A stretch of DNA of 64,000 nt from Parasedimentitalea psychrophila (GTDB taxonomy: Bacteria > Pseudomonadota > Alphaproteobacteria > Rhodobacterales > Rhodobacteraceae). Location: contig NZ_CP127247.1 of NCBI RefSeq assembly GCF_030285785.1, positions 744,001-808,000 on the forward strand. The letters run 5' to 3'. Shown in pieces: positions 43,954 through 55,075 of the stretch; within the stretch, counting starts at the first letter, position 1; each line of letters begins with the position of its first letter. Both the position numbers and the translations under genes were made by a program. The notes under the pieces are model-generated. The model was not told the origin of the DNA. It did no database searches and saw nothing but the letters and a program-made list of their open reading frames with translations.

Positions 43954-44978
43954 TCCGTGTTTTAATCGCTGGCCTTGGCAATATGGGGCTCTCCCATGCA
44001 CTGGCCCACCACCATCACCCCGAGGCGCAGATTGTCGGACTGGTCAATCGGTCCGGCGTGATCAGCCACCCCGATCTACAGGGCTATCCGCTGTTCAGCG
44101 ATTTCCAGACCGCGTTGGCCGAGGTCAAACCTGACCTTGTGGTGATCGCCACATATTCCGACAGCCACGCAGATTACGCCATCGCGGCGATGCAGGCCGG
44201 TGCGGATGTTTTTGTCGAAAAACCTTTGGCCACCACGCTCAGCGATGCCCAGCGGGTGACCGCCAAGGCCACTGAACTGAACCGCAAACTGGTGGTTGGA
44301 TATATCCTGCGCCACCATCCGTCGTGGATGCGGTTGATCGAAGAGGCGCGTGGCCTGGGCGGGCCTTTTGTGTTTCGGATGAACCTGAACCAGCAATCCA
44401 GCGGCGCCACCTGGGAGACCCACAAGGCGCTGATGCAGACCACCTCTCCGATCGTCGATTGCGGCGTGCATTACGTCGATGTGATGTGCCAGATCACCGA
44501 TGCCAAACCGCTGCGGGTCAACGGTATGGGGGTGCGCCTGTCGGACGAGATCGCCGAGGACATGTATAACTATGGCCAGTTTCAGGTGGTGTTCGACGAT
44601 GGCTCACTGGCCTGGTACGAGGCCGGCTGGGGACCGATGATGTCGGAAACCGCGTTCTTTGTAAAAGACGTGATCTCGCCCAATGGCTCGGTGTCTATCA
44701 CCGAAAAAGACAAAGCCGGGTCTGATGATGTGGACGGTCACACCGCCGTTGGGGCGCTGCTGGTGCATCGGCCTGCGGGAGATCAGCTGATCGAGCTGCC
44801 GGATGAGCCGGGCCACCAGCAGCTCTGCGACGCCGAGCAGGCCTATGTGCTGCGCGCCATTGTCGAGGACATCGATCTGACCCGCCATATGAGCGACGCG
44901 GTGTCGTCGCTGCAAATCTGTTTGGCTGCCGACCAGAGCATTCGCTCCGGCCGCCCCGTTGACCTGACTGGATCCTGA
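43950..44978 (+). CDS. Gfo/Idh/MocA-family oxidoreductase
   Basis: 342 residues from the ATG that overlaps the permease stop; longer in-frame starts lie inside that gene. Rossmann motif [18 protein letters not shown], then [14 protein letters not shown] (the EKP motif with catalytic Lys) and [10 protein letters not shown] with the catalytic-region His. These enzymes oxidise or reduce sugar hydroxyls with NAD(P). It sits inside the amino-sugar transporter operon, suggesting an oxidised or 1,6-anhydro derivative as substrate. The exact reaction is unknown. Confidence 0.9.
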   Translation: MIRVLIAGLGNMGLSHALAHHHHPEAQIVGLVNRSGVISHPDLQGYPLFSDFQTALAEVKPDLVVIATYSDSHADYAIAAMQAGADVFVEKPLATTLSDAQRVTAKATELNRKLVVGYILRHHPSWMRLIEEARGLGGPFVFRMNLNQQSSGATWETHKALMQTTSPIVDCGVHYVDVMCQITDAKPLRVNGMGVRLSDEIAEDMYNYGQFQVVFDDGSLAWYEAGWGPMMSETAFFVKDVISPNGSVSITEKDKAGSDDVDGHTAVGALLVHRPAGDQLIELPDEPGHQQLCDAEQAYVLRAIVEDIDLTRHMSDAVSSLQICLAADQSIRSGRPVDLTGS

Positions 44979-44980
44979 TC

Positions 44981-45976
44981 ATGACCGCTCTCAAACTTAG
45001 CAATGTCTGCAAGTCCTTTGGCCAGGTCGAGGTGCTGAAAGACATCAACCTGACAGTTGAGGAAGGCGAATTTGTGGTCTTTGTTGGCCCCTCGGGCTGC
45101 GGGAAATCGACCCTGTTGCGGGTGATTTCCGGGCTGGAGGAAGCCAGTTCGGGCGAAGTCGAGATCAGTGGCAACCTGGTCAACGACGTGCCCCCCGCCA
45201 AACGTGGCATCGCCATGGTGTTCCAGTCTTATGCGCTCTACCCGCATCTGACGGTTCGCGACAACATGGCGCTGGCGCTGAAACAGGCGCGTATGCCCAA
45301 AGACAGGATTGCCGAGCGGGTCGCTGAGGCCAGCCGGATGCTGTCGATGGGCGACTACCTGGACCGGCGCCCCTCGGAACTGTCGGGCGGTCAGCGTCAG
45401 CGGGTCGCTATTGGCCGGGCGGTGGTGCGCGAGCCGGATCTGTTCCTGTTCGACGAACCCCTGTCGAACCTGGATGCCGCCCTGCGCATGAACACCCGGC
45501 TAGAGATCGCCCGGCTGCACCGCCAGCTTGGCACCTGCATGATCTACGTCACCCATGATCAGGTCGAGGCGATGACATTGGCCGACAAGATCGTGGTGCT
45601 GCGGGACGGAAAGGTGGAACAGGTCGGCTCGCCGATGGAGATCTACAACAACCCAGCCAACCGCTTTGTCGCGGAGTTCATCGGCTCGCCCTCGATGAAC
45701 TTTGTTCCGGCCGAACAGTTGGGCGGCACCACCGGCACCCAGATCGGCATTCGCCCCGAATATGCAAGGATCACCAAAGATGGCCGCCTTCCGGGCACCG
45801 TGGCTCACGTGGAAAAACTGGGCGGAGACACCAATATTCTGATCGATCTGGGCGACGGCTTGTCGTTCACCTCGCGGCAATTTGGGCAATACGATATTGC
45901 AATCGGCGATCAGGTTACCATCGACGTCGATGATTCGAAGTGTCTGACTTTTGATTCCGAGGGGCAGCGTGTATAA
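44981..45976 (+). CDS. Sugar ABC transporter ATP-binding protein (UgpC/MsmK type)
   Basis: 331 residues: Walker [12 protein letters not shown], signature [14 protein letters not shown], Walker [14 protein letters not shown], switch [10 protein letters not shown], and a C-terminal TOBE-like regulatory domain ([10 protein letters not shown]). It powers the importer. Last gene of the operon. Confidence 0.94.
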   Translation: MTALKLSNVCKSFGQVEVLKDINLTVEEGEFVVFVGPSGCGKSTLLRVISGLEEASSGEVEISGNLVNDVPPAKRGIAMVFQSYALYPHLTVRDNMALALKQARMPKDRIAERVAEASRMLSMGDYLDRRPSELSGGQRQRVAIGRAVVREPDLFLFDEPLSNLDAALRMNTRLEIARLHRQLGTCMIYVTHDQVEAMTLADKIVVLRDGKVEQVGSPMEIYNNPANRFVAEFIGSPSMNFVPAEQLGGTTGTQIGIRPEYARITKDGRLPGTVAHVEKLGGDTNILIDLGDGLSFTSRQFGQYDIAIGDQVTIDVDDSKCLTFDSEGQRV

Positions 45977-46094
45977 TGCCGCAACCGGGGTCTGATTGAC
46001 CACAAAACGGCATTTTTTGCGCAAATAACCTGCATTTCCACCCTCTGTTTAATGAAACAGCATCAAACTGTTTACTCTGGATAGCAATGGGTCC

Positions 46095-46129
46095 ATTAGC
46101 ATGACGCTAACGGGTGCGTTAGCGCTAAC
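46095..46129. promoter_or_regulatory. LacI-type operator cluster upstream of pgi
   Basis: Half-sites alternate: TTAGC (46096-46100), GCTAA (46106-46110), then the perfect palindrome GTTAGCGCTAAC (46118-46129). The palindrome has the central CG of LacI-family operators and is nearly identical to the site upstream of gap (16569-16580). It ends 55 bp before the pgi start. The rest of 45977-46184 contains no gene. Confidence 0.65.
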
Positions 46130-46184
46130 TTGATGGGCCTAATCGGCCTCAAGCGGTCTGCCGAGCAGCATAAAGGGTAAAACT

Positions 46185-47810
46185 ATGAGCGATATTTGGC
46201 AGCAACTGGAAACCCATCGCAGCCAAACGGCGGATACTCCGATACTGTCGCTATTCAAAGACACCAGCCGCTTTGACAGCTATTCGGCTGAGACGGACGG
46301 GTTGCTGCTCGATTTCTCCAAGACCAGCTTGGATGCAATGGCGATGGACCTTTTGGTTCGCCTTGCCCAAGCCGAGGGTCTGGACGCCAAGATCGCCGCG
46401 ATGTTCCGCGGAGATGCGATCAACAGCACCGAGGGCCGTGCGGTGCTGCACACTGCGCTGCGGGCGCAGGCAGACACCCCAATTCAAGTTGACGGAGCCG
46501 ATGTGTTGCCGGAAATCCGCGCCATCCGGCAGCAGATGCAGCATTTTGCCGAAGCCGTTCGCAGCGGAGACTTCGCGGCGGTAGATGGCGGGCGTTTCAC
46601 CGATGTCATCAACATCGGCATTGGCGGTTCTGATCTTGGTCCGGCGATGGCGACGCTGGCTTTGGCGCCCTATCACGATGGGCCGCGCTGCCATTTTGTC
46701 TCTAACATTGATGGCGCCCATATCCACGACACCCTTGCCGGGTTGGATCCACAGCGGACTCTGGTGATCATTGCCTCCAAGACCTTCACTACCATTGAGA
46801 CCATGACCAATGCCGAAACGGCGCTGGTCTGGTTGCAGGCAGCCTTGGGCGACAAGGCACCGGATCATCTGGCGGCGGTGTCAACCGCGCAGGATAAGAC
46901 CGCCGCGCTGGGGATTGCCCCTGAACGGGTGTTTGGCTTTGAGAACTGGGTTGGCGGGCGCTATTCCCTGTGGGGGCCAGTTGGCCTGCCCATCCTGCTG
47001 GCCATTGGCACCGAGAATTTCCAAGCGTTCCTGCGCGGCGCCGATGCCATGGACAGCCATTTCCAAAACGCCCCGCTGCACCAGAACTTACCGGTTCTGC
47101 TGGGGCTTGTCGGTATTTGGCACAATAACATCTGTGGCTATGGCAGCCGGGCCATCCTGCCCTATGATCAGCACCTGCAACGCCTGCCCGCCTATCTGCA
47201 ACAGCTGGATATGGAGAGCAACGGCAAGCGGGTCGCACAGGACGGCAGCCCCCTGCCCCGCGCCTCGGGGCCGGTGGTCTGGGGCGAGCCCGGCACCAAT
47301 GGCCAGCATGCGTTTTACCAGCTGCTGCATCAGGGCACCGCGGTTGTCCCGGCCGAGTTCCTGATTGCCGCCGAAGCGCATGAACCTGAACTGCAGCATC
47401 ACCACAACCTGCTAAAGGCCAACTGCCTGGCCCAATCCGAGGCACTGATGCGGGGACGATCCTTGGCCGAGGCCCGCGACGTCGCCGCCAAACGTGGCCT
47501 TGATGGCGCCGAACAGCAGCGCATGGCGGCGCATCTCAGCTTTCCCGGCAACCGCCCGTCGGTCACCATCGCCTACCCCAAACTGACCCCGTTTGTGCTG
47601 GGCCAGATCATCGCCCTGTATGAGCACCGCGTGTTCACCGAAGGCATGATCTGGGGGCTTAACCCATTTGATCAATGGGGCGTCGAACTGGGCAAAGAGC
47701 TCGCTGTCGCGCTGCTGCCAATGGTCGAAGGTGCGCCCGCCGACAGCAAAGACGGCTCGACCTGCGGATTGCTGTCGAAACTGACGCCCCGCCCCGCCAC
47801 ACAAACCTAA
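46185..47810 (+). CDS. pgi: Glucose-6-phosphate isomerase
   Basis: 541 residues. [28 protein letters not shown] and [17 protein letters not shown] are PGI signatures. It interconverts fructose-6-P and glucose-6-P. As first gene before zwf, edd and eda, it would feed fructose-6-P (including that from amino sugars) back to glucose-6-P for the Entner-Doudoroff pathway. Confidence 0.97.
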   Translation: MSDIWQQLETHRSQTADTPILSLFKDTSRFDSYSAETDGLLLDFSKTSLDAMAMDLLVRLAQAEGLDAKIAAMFRGDAINSTEGRAVLHTALRAQADTPIQVDGADVLPEIRAIRQQMQHFAEAVRSGDFAAVDGGRFTDVINIGIGGSDLGPAMATLALAPYHDGPRCHFVSNIDGAHIHDTLAGLDPQRTLVIIASKTFTTIETMTNAETALVWLQAALGDKAPDHLAAVSTAQDKTAALGIAPERVFGFENWVGGRYSLWGPVGLPILLAIGTENFQAFLRGADAMDSHFQNAPLHQNLPVLLGLVGIWHNNICGYGSRAILPYDQHLQRLPAYLQQLDMESNGKRVAQDGSPLPRASGPVVWGEPGTNGQHAFYQLLHQGTAVVPAEFLIAAEAHEPELQHHHNLLKANCLAQSEALMRGRSLAEARDVAAKRGLDGAEQQRMAAHLSFPGNRPSVTIAYPKLTPFVLGQIIALYEHRVFTEGMIWGLNPFDQWGVELGKELAVALLPMVEGAPADSKDGSTCGLLSKLTPRPATQT

Positions 47811-47837
47811 CCCCAGCTATATACGGCAGAGATAACA

Positions 47838-49289
47838 ATGGTTTCCCGAGTCATACCCGTCCAATCCTTTGATCTGGTGCTTTTTGGAGCGACCGGCGAT
47901 CTTGCCCGCCGCAAAATCCTGCCCAGTCTGTTCCATCGGTTCCAACTGGGCCAGCTCTGCGACAACTCGCGCATTATCGGCGCCTCGCGCAGTGATATGG
48001 ACGTGGACAGTTTTCGCGAAAAAGTGGCATCGGCGGTTCGCGAGTTCGGCCAGCAGGACGAGGTCAACGACAAAGACATCGCCGCCTTTGTCACGCTGCT
48101 GGACTATGTTGCCATTGATGCCAAAGGTGATCGCGGCTGGGATGAACTGGCCAGACACATGCGCCCTGATGTGGTGCGTGCCTTCTATCTGTCGGTGGCG
48201 CCCGGGCTTTTTGGCGACATTGCAAGCCGCCTGCGCAGCACCGGCATTGCAACCGATGACAGCCGCATTGTGGTGGAAAAACCCTTTGGTCACGATCTGG
48301 CCAGCGCTCAGGCGTTGAACAAGGCGCTGCGGGCCAATTTTGAGGAAAGCCAGATTTACCGGATCGACCACTACTTAGGCAAGGAAACCGTGCAGAACCT
48401 GATGGCGCTGCGCTTTGCCAATTCGCTGTTTGAGCCGCTGTGGAACTCCTCCCACATTGATCATGTGCAGATCACCGTCGCTGAAACCATCGGGGTTGAG
48501 GGGCGCGGCGAATACTATGACCGCTCGGGCGCGATGCGCGATATGGTGCAGAACCACCTGATGCAGTTACTGTGCCTGACCGCAATGGAGCCTCCGGGAA
48601 AATTCACTCCAGACGCGGTGCGCAACGAAAAGGTCAAGGTGATCGAGGCGCTGGAGCCGGTGGAGAACTCGGACATCGCCCGCGGCCAATACCGTGGCCA
48701 TGATGGTCAGGGCAGCTACCGTGATCATGCGGGAAATCCGGACAGCGAGACCGAAAGCTTTATTGCGATGAAAGTGCAGGTTGCCAACTGGCGTTGGGCG
48801 GGCACCCCGTTCTATCTGCGCACCGGCAAATGCCTGCGCGAGCGCGCGTCGGAAATCGCCGTGTTCTTCCGGGATCCTCCGCATAATATCTTTCAGGGTA
48901 GCGAACCGGCCAAGGGCAATGTGCTGGTGATCCGGTTGCAGCCTGACGAAGGCATTACCCTGCATACCACCATCAAGGATCCCGGCCCCGGCGGCATGCG
49001 CCTGACCCAGGCGGCGCTGGACATGACCTTTGCCGACAGCCTGCCCCATGATGAACGTCCACAGGATGCCTATGAACGGCTGATCATGGATGTGATCCGC
49101 GGCAACCAGACCCTGTTCATGCGCGGTGACGAAGTCGAGGCCGCCTGGGCCTGGGCCGATCCCATCATCGCAGGCTGGGACGGCAGCCGCCATGCTCCGC
49201 ACCCTTATGACATTGGCAGCTCAGGCCCCGAAGATTCTCTGCGGCTGCTTCATCGCGACGCACGCAGCTGGCGCAGTATCGGCAAATGA
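47838..49289 (+). CDS. zwf: Glucose-6-phosphate 1-dehydrogenase
   Basis: 483 residues. NADP-binding [13 protein letters not shown], active-site [13 protein letters not shown], and EKPFGHDL are present. It oxidises glucose-6-P to 6-phosphogluconolactone. It starts 27 bp after pgi. Confidence 0.97.
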   Translation: MVSRVIPVQSFDLVLFGATGDLARRKILPSLFHRFQLGQLCDNSRIIGASRSDMDVDSFREKVASAVREFGQQDEVNDKDIAAFVTLLDYVAIDAKGDRGWDELARHMRPDVVRAFYLSVAPGLFGDIASRLRSTGIATDDSRIVVEKPFGHDLASAQALNKALRANFEESQIYRIDHYLGKETVQNLMALRFANSLFEPLWNSSHIDHVQITVAETIGVEGRGEYYDRSGAMRDMVQNHLMQLLCLTAMEPPGKFTPDAVRNEKVKVIEALEPVENSDIARGQYRGHDGQGSYRDHAGNPDSETESFIAMKVQVANWRWAGTPFYLRTGKCLRERASEIAVFFRDPPHNIFQGSEPAKGNVLVIRLQPDEGITLHTTIKDPGPGGMRLTQAALDMTFADSLPHDERPQDAYERLIMDVIRGNQTLFMRGDEVEAAWAWADPIIAGWDGSRHAPHPYDIGSSGPEDSLRLLHRDARSWRSIGK

Positions 49290-49323
49290 CGACCCAAGGC
49301 ACCCAACAGAAAAGCGGCACCAA

Positions 49324-51132
49324 ATGACCCTGAATACCACCCTGGCCTCGGTAACCAAACGCATCATCAGCCGCAGCGCCCCCAGCCGACAGGCCTATCT
49401 GGAGCGGATGCGCGCGGCGCAACGCAAAGGCCCGGCGCGGGCCCATTTGACCTGTAGCGGACAGGCACATGCCTATGCCGCCGCGGGGCCAGATCAGGCC
49501 GCCCTGGCCGAGGCATCGGCGGGTCACCTTGGCATTGTCACCGCCTACAACGATATGCTGTCAGCCCATCAACCGTTTGAAACCTACCCGCAGCTGGTCC
49601 GCGATGCAGTGCGCGAGGTTGGCGGCACCGCGCAGGTTGCCGGCGGAGTTCCTGCCATGTGTGATGGCGTCACTCAGGGGGAGGCCGGCATGGAGCTGAG
49701 CCTGTTTTCGCGGGATGCCATTGCGATGGCCACAGCGATTGCGCTCAGCCACAACACCTTTGACGCGGCGGTTTTTCTCGGGGTCTGTGATAAGATCGTA
49801 CCGGGTCTGGTGATCGGCGCCCAGGTGTTTGGCCACCTGCCCGCCGTGTTCCTGCCTGCGGGTCCGATGACCAGCGGCTTGGCCAATGACGACAAGGCCA
49901 AGATCCGGCAGAAATTTGCCCTGGGCGAAGTTAGCCGCGAAGAACTGCTAAAGGCCGAAATGGCCGCCTATCACGGGCCAGGCACCTGTACCTTCTACGG
50001 CACCGCCAACACCAATCAGATGCTGATGGAGTTCATGGGGCTGCACCTGCCCGGCTCCAGCTTTATCAATCCAAACACCCCGTTGCGCGATGCGCTGACC
50101 AAAGAAGGCGGCTGTCGGGCGCTGTCCCTGAGCGCCCTGGGCAATGACTACACTCCGGTCTGCGATATTCTGGACGAAAAGGCCTTTGCCAATGGCATTG
50201 CCGGTCTGATGGCCACTGGCGGCTCGACCAATCTGCTGATCCACCTGATCGCCATGGCCCGTGCGGGTGGCATTATTCTGGACTGGCAGGACTTTTCTGA
50301 CCTCTCCGAGGTGGTGCCGCTGCTGGCCCGCGTATATCCAAATGGTCTGGCGGACGTGAACCATTTTCACGCGGCGGGTGGTCTGGGCTATATGATTGGT
50401 GAGATGCTCTCGGCTGGCCTGCTGCACCCGGACACCAAAACCGTCGCCGGTGACGGGCTGCACAACTATACCACCGAACCCTTCCTCAGCGACGAGGGCC
50501 TGACCTGGCGCAAAGGCACCGACAAAAGCCTGAACGAAAAAATTGTGCGTCCAGCCTCTAATCCCTTCCAGCCAACTGGCGGGCTAAGCCGCCTGACGGG
50601 TTCGCTGGGCACTGGCGTGATGAAGGTCTCGGCCGTCGCCGAGGAACACCGTATCGTCGAAGCCCCCGTCCGTGTCTTCCACGATCAGAATGAAGCCAAA
50701 GACGCCTTCAAGGCAGGTGAATTCACCAGCGATGTCATTATCGTGATCCGCTTCCAAGGCCCCAAGGCCAATGGCATGCCCGAGCTGCACAGCCTGACGC
50801 CAATGCTGTCGATCCTGCAGGGTCGCGGGCATAAGGTGGCGCTGGTCACCGATGGCCGCATGTCTGGCGCCAGCGGTAAAATCCCCGCCGCCATCCATGT
50901 GGTTCCCGAGGCGCTGGACGGCGGCCCGATCGCCTATATTCAGGACGGTGATATCCTGCGTGTTGATGCAATAGCCGGAACGCTCGACATCATGACCGCC
51001 GGGGTCACCGACCGCGAACCCGCCACTGCCGACCTGTCAGCCAATGGCTTTGGCATGGGACGCGAGCTGTTTTCCCCTTTCCGCCAGGCCGTCGGATCAG
51101 CCGACACTGGCGCCAGTGTATTTGGAGTTTAA
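49324..51132 (+). CDS. edd: Phosphogluconate dehydratase
   Basis: 602 residues from the ATG at 49324 (the frame is open further upstream but inside zwf). IlvD/Edd motifs: [18 protein letters not shown] (in part), [12 protein letters not shown] and [16 protein letters not shown] 4Fe-4S enzyme dehydrating 6-phosphogluconate to KDPG. Confidence 0.97.
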   Translation: MTLNTTLASVTKRIISRSAPSRQAYLERMRAAQRKGPARAHLTCSGQAHAYAAAGPDQAALAEASAGHLGIVTAYNDMLSAHQPFETYPQLVRDAVREVGGTAQVAGGVPAMCDGVTQGEAGMELSLFSRDAIAMATAIALSHNTFDAAVFLGVCDKIVPGLVIGAQVFGHLPAVFLPAGPMTSGLANDDKAKIRQKFALGEVSREELLKAEMAAYHGPGTCTFYGTANTNQMLMEFMGLHLPGSSFINPNTPLRDALTKEGGCRALSLSALGNDYTPVCDILDEKAFANGIAGLMATGGSTNLLIHLIAMARAGGIILDWQDFSDLSEVVPLLARVYPNGLADVNHFHAAGGLGYMIGEMLSAGLLHPDTKTVAGDGLHNYTTEPFLSDEGLTWRKGTDKSLNEKIVRPASNPFQPTGGLSRLTGSLGTGVMKVSAVAEEHRIVEAPVRVFHDQNEAKDAFKAGEFTSDVIIVIRFQGPKANGMPELHSLTPMLSILQGRGHKVALVTDGRMSGASGKIPAAIHVVPEALDGGPIAYIQDGDILRVDAIAGTLDIMTAGVTDREPATADLSANGFGMGRELFSPFRQAVGSADTGASVFGV

Positions 51133-51135
51133 AGC

Positions 51136-51783
51136 ATGTCCATTTCCCCCCAAGCCGCCAGTGCGCGCAACCGCGAAATCTGCCAGATGGCGCCTATCAT
51201 TCCGGTGCTGGTGGTGCATGACATTGCCCATGCCCGCCCCCTGGCCGAAGCCCTGGTGCGCGGTGGCCTGCCCGCATTAGAAGTCACCCTGCGCACCCCT
51301 GCCGCCTTGGATGTGATCCGCGAGATGGCAAAGGTCGAGGGCGGCGTTGTTGGGGCTGGCACCTTGATCACCCCGGAAGACGTCGCCGCCGCAGTTGAGG
51401 CCGGTGCGAAATTCGGTGTCTCCCCCGGGGCCACCGACACCCTGCTGGATGCCTGCGAAGATATCGGCTTGCCGATACTGCCCGGTGTCGCCACCGCAAG
51501 CGAGGCCATGCACCTGCTGGAACGTGGCTATGACATGCTGAAATTCTTCCCTGCCGAGGCCTCAGGCGGGGCTCCTGCGCTAAAGGCCATCGGCGCCCCA
51601 CTACCGCAGATCTCGTTCTGCCCAACCGGTGGCATCAGCCCGTCCAATGTCACCACCTACCTGTCCTTGTCCAACGTGATCTGCGCCGGTGGCAGCTGGG
51701 TTGCGCCGCGCGATCTGATGAACAATGGCGAATGGGGCAAGATCGAAGAACTGGCCCGCGCCGCCAGCCAGTTGACGCGCTGA
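51136..51783 (+). CDS. eda: KDPG aldolase
   Basis: 215 residues. Schiff-base lysine in KFFPAEASGG, EVTLRTPAALD and GVVGAGTLI typical of KDPG/KHG aldolases; cleaves KDPG to pyruvate and glyceraldehyde-3-P. Three bp after edd. Confidence 0.97.
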   Translation: MSISPQAASARNREICQMAPIIPVLVVHDIAHARPLAEALVRGGLPALEVTLRTPAALDVIREMAKVEGGVVGAGTLITPEDVAAAVEAGAKFGVSPGATDTLLDACEDIGLPILPGVATASEAMHLLERGYDMLKFFPAEASGGAPALKAIGAPLPQISFCPTGGISPSNVTTYLSLSNVICAGGSWVAPRDLMNNGEWGKIEELARAASQLTR

Positions 51784-51795
51784 TCAAACCCCATA

Positions 51796-51836
51796 AAAAA
51801 CCCTTGAGCGGACAATCTATCTGCTCAAGGGTTTTT
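51796..51836. terminator. Bidirectional Rho-independent terminator after eda
   Basis: AAAAACCCTTGAGC and GCTCAAGGGTTTTT form a 14-bp perfect stem with A- and T-tracts on opposite sides. It can serve eda and the convergent HAD gene. Confidence 0.92.
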
Positions 51837-51841
51837 ACGGC

Positions 51842-52495
51842 TCAGGCTGCGACAAGCAATTCGTGAACAAGCCTCGGCAGCTCGGCAAAGTCGCTAAATG
51901 CTACGGTATGCGGCATCTGTTCGACCGGGAATTTTCGATAACCCTCGGTATACAGCAAGAACGGCACCCCGGCCCGCTGACCGGTCTCGGCGTCCACATC
52001 GCTATCACCGACATATAACTGCGGCCCGTCGCCCAGCGCGGCAAAGGCGGCGTGTAAAGGCGCCGGGTCCGGTTTGTGCACCGCTAGGCTGTCCCCGCCC
52101 CACATGGTATCAAAGTAATGGTCCATTTTTAGGTGCGCCAGTACCGCGCGACAGGGGCTGATCGGCTTATTAGTGCAAATTCCCAAACGGTGACCGCTGG
52201 CCTTCAGCTTGTCCAGCGCCGCCAATACCCCAGAATAGGGCAATGTCAGCGTAACCGCATCGTCATAGCGGGCTACAAAGTCGGTGTATAAACGCGCCTG
52301 CTCACTGTCGCCAATGCCACGCGCCGCGCGCATTTTGCTCACAAACACCGCCGCACCGTTACCGATAAAATCATGTGTCTGCGCAAGGGAGATACCCTCG
52401 CAGCGCTCTTGCTCTAGCACCTTGTTGGCAATGCCATGAATATCTGGAGCGCTGTCGATCAGCGTTCCGTCAAGGTCAAATACTATTCGCGCCAT
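51842..52495 (-). CDS. HAD-family phosphatase, phosphoglycolate phosphatase-like
   Basis: 217 residues. Motif I DLDGTLIDSAPDI, motif II TNKP, motif III/IV KPDPAPL and VGDSDVDAETGQRAG. Closest in style to Gph. Downstream of the PhnDCEE-type transporter and separated by a hairpin (52522-52552), it could release phosphate from an imported ester or dispose of phosphoglycolate. It lacks clear phosphonatase (PhnX) features. Confidence 0.9.
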   Translation of the reverse strand: MARIVFDLDGTLIDSAPDIHGIANKVLEQERCEGISLAQTHDFIGNGAAVFVSKMRAARGIGDSEQARLYTDFVARYDDAVTLTLPYSGVLAALDKLKASGHRLGICTNKPISPCRAVLAHLKMDHYFDTMWGGDSLAVHKPDPAPLHAAFAALGDGPQLYVGDSDVDAETGQRAGVPFLLYTEGYRKFPVEQMPHTVAFSDFAELPRLVHELLVAA

Positions 52496-52521
52496 CAGGC
52501 ACCCTCCTCAATCATCTCACG

Positions 52522-52552
52522 TCCGGCCCCAGACAATTATGCCGGGGCCGGA
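52522..52552 (-). repeat. GC-rich hairpin between the second phnE and the HAD gene
   Basis: TCCGGCCCC and GGGGCCGGA form a 9-bp perfect stem. There is no T-run on the minus strand; partial terminator or mRNA processing site. Confidence 0.55.
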
Positions 52553-52577
52553 ACCGCAAGCCTAAAAAGGTGATGCG

Positions 52578-53393
52578 TCAGATAATCGCGCCACGGACCT
52601 TGGCCGAGACCCATTCGCTGACCACCACCGCCAGCAGGATCACCAGCAGGATCAGACTGACCTGCGGCCAGGCCAGGGTGTTGAGAGAGCCCTGCAACTG
52701 CAAGCCAATACCGCCAGCCCCGACCAGCCCCAGAACCGTGGATTCACGCAGGTTGATGTCCCAGCGAAACACCGCAATGCCAGCAAAGGCGGGCATGATC
52801 TGCGGCACGATGCCATAGGCCATCACCTGCCAGCGACTGGCGCCGGTTGCGGTGATCGCCTCAACCTGGGCTTCGTCGATCTCCTCTATCGCCTCGTACA
52901 GCAGTTTTGCACAAAAGCCGATCGAGCGGATCGAAATGGCAATCAATCCAGCGAACACCCCGGGGCCCAGGATCTTGACCAGCAACAGCGCCCAGATCAG
53001 CGAGTTGATGGACCGGCTAGAGACAATGATCAGCAGCGCGATGGGACGCACAAACAGTGCCGACGGGGTGGTGTTGCGCGCCGCCATGAACGCCACCGGC
53101 ACCGCCATCATCAGCGCCATCACCGTGCCCAGAGTAGCGATATTCAAGGTATCCCACAGCGGCGCCCACAGCTTGTCCATATAAGACCAGCGCGGCGGTA
53201 GGGCGCGGCCACCGATATCGGCAGCAATGCGCGGCGCATCCCAGAAAAACGGCCAGGTGGTGGCCGCCGATATCTGCTGCCAGCACCACATGAAAATGGC
53301 AGTGCCGACCAACCAGAGCGCCCAGGTTCTCAGCTGGGTATTGCGATCACGGCGTTGCCAGACCTTCTGGCCATCAATTGTAGAAATAGCCAT
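52578..53393 (-). CDS. phnE: PhnE-type ABC transporter permease, second
   Basis: 271 residues, about six helices; the loop EEIDEAQVEAITATGASRWQ is the PhnE EAA region. Its start overlaps the previous permease stop (TAATG). Paired permeases form a heterodimeric channel. Confidence 0.92.
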   Translation of the reverse strand: MAISTIDGQKVWQRRDRNTQLRTWALWLVGTAIFMWCWQQISAATTWPFFWDAPRIAADIGGRALPPRWSYMDKLWAPLWDTLNIATLGTVMALMMAVPVAFMAARNTTPSALFVRPIALLIIVSSRSINSLIWALLLVKILGPGVFAGLIAISIRSIGFCAKLLYEAIEEIDEAQVEAITATGASRWQVMAYGIVPQIMPAFAGIAVFRWDINLRESTVLGLVGAGGIGLQLQGSLNTLAWPQVSLILLVILLAVVVSEWVSAKVRGAII

Positions 53394-54205
53394 TACTGAA
53401 CCCTCGCGCGGATAATGCCGGACAGGTACTCGAGCACCATGACAACGGCGATGATCACCAGCAGGATTGCCGCTGCGGTGTCAAATTCGTAGCGGTCAAA
53501 CGCCGTGTTCAGGGTGGCGCCGATACCACCGGCACCGACAATCCCCAGCACAGCACTTTCGCGGAAATTGATATCCAGCCGATAGATCGACAATCCAATC
53601 AGCCGCGGCACGACCTGAGGGTGGATGCCATAGATATAACGCTGCAACCAAGAGGCACCGGTGGCGCGCACCGCCTCGGCCTGCACCTTGTCCATGTCCT
53701 CAATTTCTTCGGCCAGCAGTTTCGACAGAAAACCGATGGTGGCAAAGCTAAGGGTCAGGAAACCCGCCAGCGGTCCAAAGCCAAAGATTGCCACCAGCAG
53801 GATCGCCACCACGATCTCGTTCAGCGCGCGGGACACCGCGACAATTGAGCGACAGACCAGATAGACCGGCAGGATCGAGATATTGCGCGCCGCGCCCAGA
53901 CCAATGGGGATGGAAATGGCGATGCCAACCACGGTGGAGGTCAGCGCCATCACCGCGCTTTCGATCATGCCATCCTTGATTTCAGCAGCCCGCGAGGTGA
54001 AATCCGGGTTGGCAAAGGCGACGACAAATTGCCAGCCCCGGTCCAGCCCGCGATAGACCCGCGACCAGTTCACTTCGATCGAATTCATCGCCAGAATCAA
54101 ATAGATCACCGTCCCGATGAGCAGCGTCCAGCGCAGCGCAGGCGAGCTGATAAGGGGTGGTTTTTTCCACGGCTTTCCCAGCCGCTCATCCAGTGCTGCG
54201 CTCAT
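53393..54205 (-). CDS. phnE: PhnE-type ABC transporter permease, first
   Basis: 270 residues, about six helices; [20 protein letters not shown] is the EAA-type loop, clearly paralogous to the next gene. Overlaps phnC by 4 bp. Confidence 0.92.
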   Translation of the reverse strand: MSAALDERLGKPWKKPPLISSPALRWTLLIGTVIYLILAMNSIEVNWSRVYRGLDRGWQFVVAFANPDFTSRAAEIKDGMIESAVMALTSTVVGIAISIPIGLGAARNISILPVYLVCRSIVAVSRALNEIVVAILLVAIFGFGPLAGFLTLSFATIGFLSKLLAEEIEDMDKVQAEAVRATGASWLQRYIYGIHPQVVPRLIGLSIYRLDINFRESAVLGIVGAGGIGATLNTAFDRYEFDTAAAILLVIIAVVMVLEYLSGIIRARVQ

Positions 54206-55002
54206 TGTGCGGCATCCACTTCTTCATCTTCATCTTCGTCGACGTTCTGAATGGTCTCGGACCAGTCTTCGTCGCCATAAATCCGCGTCAGCACTTCTTC
54301 GGTCAGATCTGTTGGCGACCCATCAAACACCATGGTGCCCAGCTTCAGCCCCACAATCCGCGACACGAACATCTGCGCCAGCGCCACGTCGTGAATGTTC
54401 ACAATGGCCGCCAATTCACGTTCCTCGCAAAGCTCGACAATCAACCGCATGATCTGGCGCGAGGTTTTTGGATCCAGCGAGGCCGTGGGTTCATCCACCA
54501 GCAGCACCGAGGGATTTTGGATCAGCGCGCGGCAGATGCCAACCCGCTGGCGCTGGCCGCCTGACAGCTCATCAGCCCGCTTGTCGGCCATGTCGACCAG
54601 TCCAACCCGGTCCAGCAGACGAAAGGCCTCGTCCACATCGCTTTGCGGAAATTTGCGCAGGAAACTGCGCCAGAACCCGACATAGCCCAGTCGGCCGGAC
54701 AGTACGTTTTCCATCACTGTCAGCCGTTCAACCAGCGCGTATTCCTGAAAGATCATCCCCATGCGGCGGCGTTCCTTGCGCAATCCGCCAAGCCCCAGCC
54801 CGGTGAGTTCGACATCGCCCAGCCGCACCGTGCCCGAGGTCGGTTCGACCAATCGGTTGATACAGCGGATCAGGGTCGATTTTCCGGCCCCGGATGGGCC
54901 AATCAGTGCCAGCACCTGGCCCTTGGGCACTTCCAGATCGACGGCATTCAACGCCTTGTCACCGGTTTTGTAGATTTTAGTTAGTTTATCTAGACGCAGC
55001 AT
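54202..55002 (-). CDS. phnC: PhnC-type ABC transporter ATP-binding protein
   Basis: 266 residues: Walker [12 protein letters not shown], signature [15 protein letters not shown], Walker [13 protein letters not shown], switch NIHDVALAQ. The extra acidic C-terminus ([19 protein letters not shown]) is unusual for PhnC. Confidence 0.93.
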   Translation of the reverse strand: MLRLDKLTKIYKTGDKALNAVDLEVPKGQVLALIGPSGAGKSTLIRCINRLVEPTSGTVRLGDVELTGLGLGGLRKERRRMGMIFQEYALVERLTVMENVLSGRLGYVGFWRSFLRKFPQSDVDEAFRLLDRVGLVDMADKRADELSGGQRQRVGICRALIQNPSVLLVDEPTASLDPKTSRQIMRLIVELCEERELAAIVNIHDVALAQMFVSRIVGLKLGTMVFDGSPTDLTEEVLTRIYGDEDWSETIQNVDEDEDEEVDAAQ

Positions 55003-55029
55003 CTGGGCCTCACCCTAGGCAAAAAGGAG

Positions 55030-55055
55030 GGCGCCCCGATGGGTCGGGACGCGCC
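55030..55055 (-). repeat. Stem-loop after phnD
   Basis: GGCGC-CCCGA-TGGG-TCGGG-AC-GCGCC: a 10-bp stem with a 2-base bulge in the phnD-phnC spacer; likely a 3'-end stabiliser for the binding-protein message. Confidence 0.55.
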
Positions 55056-55075
55056 AATATCAGTTTTCGAATACT

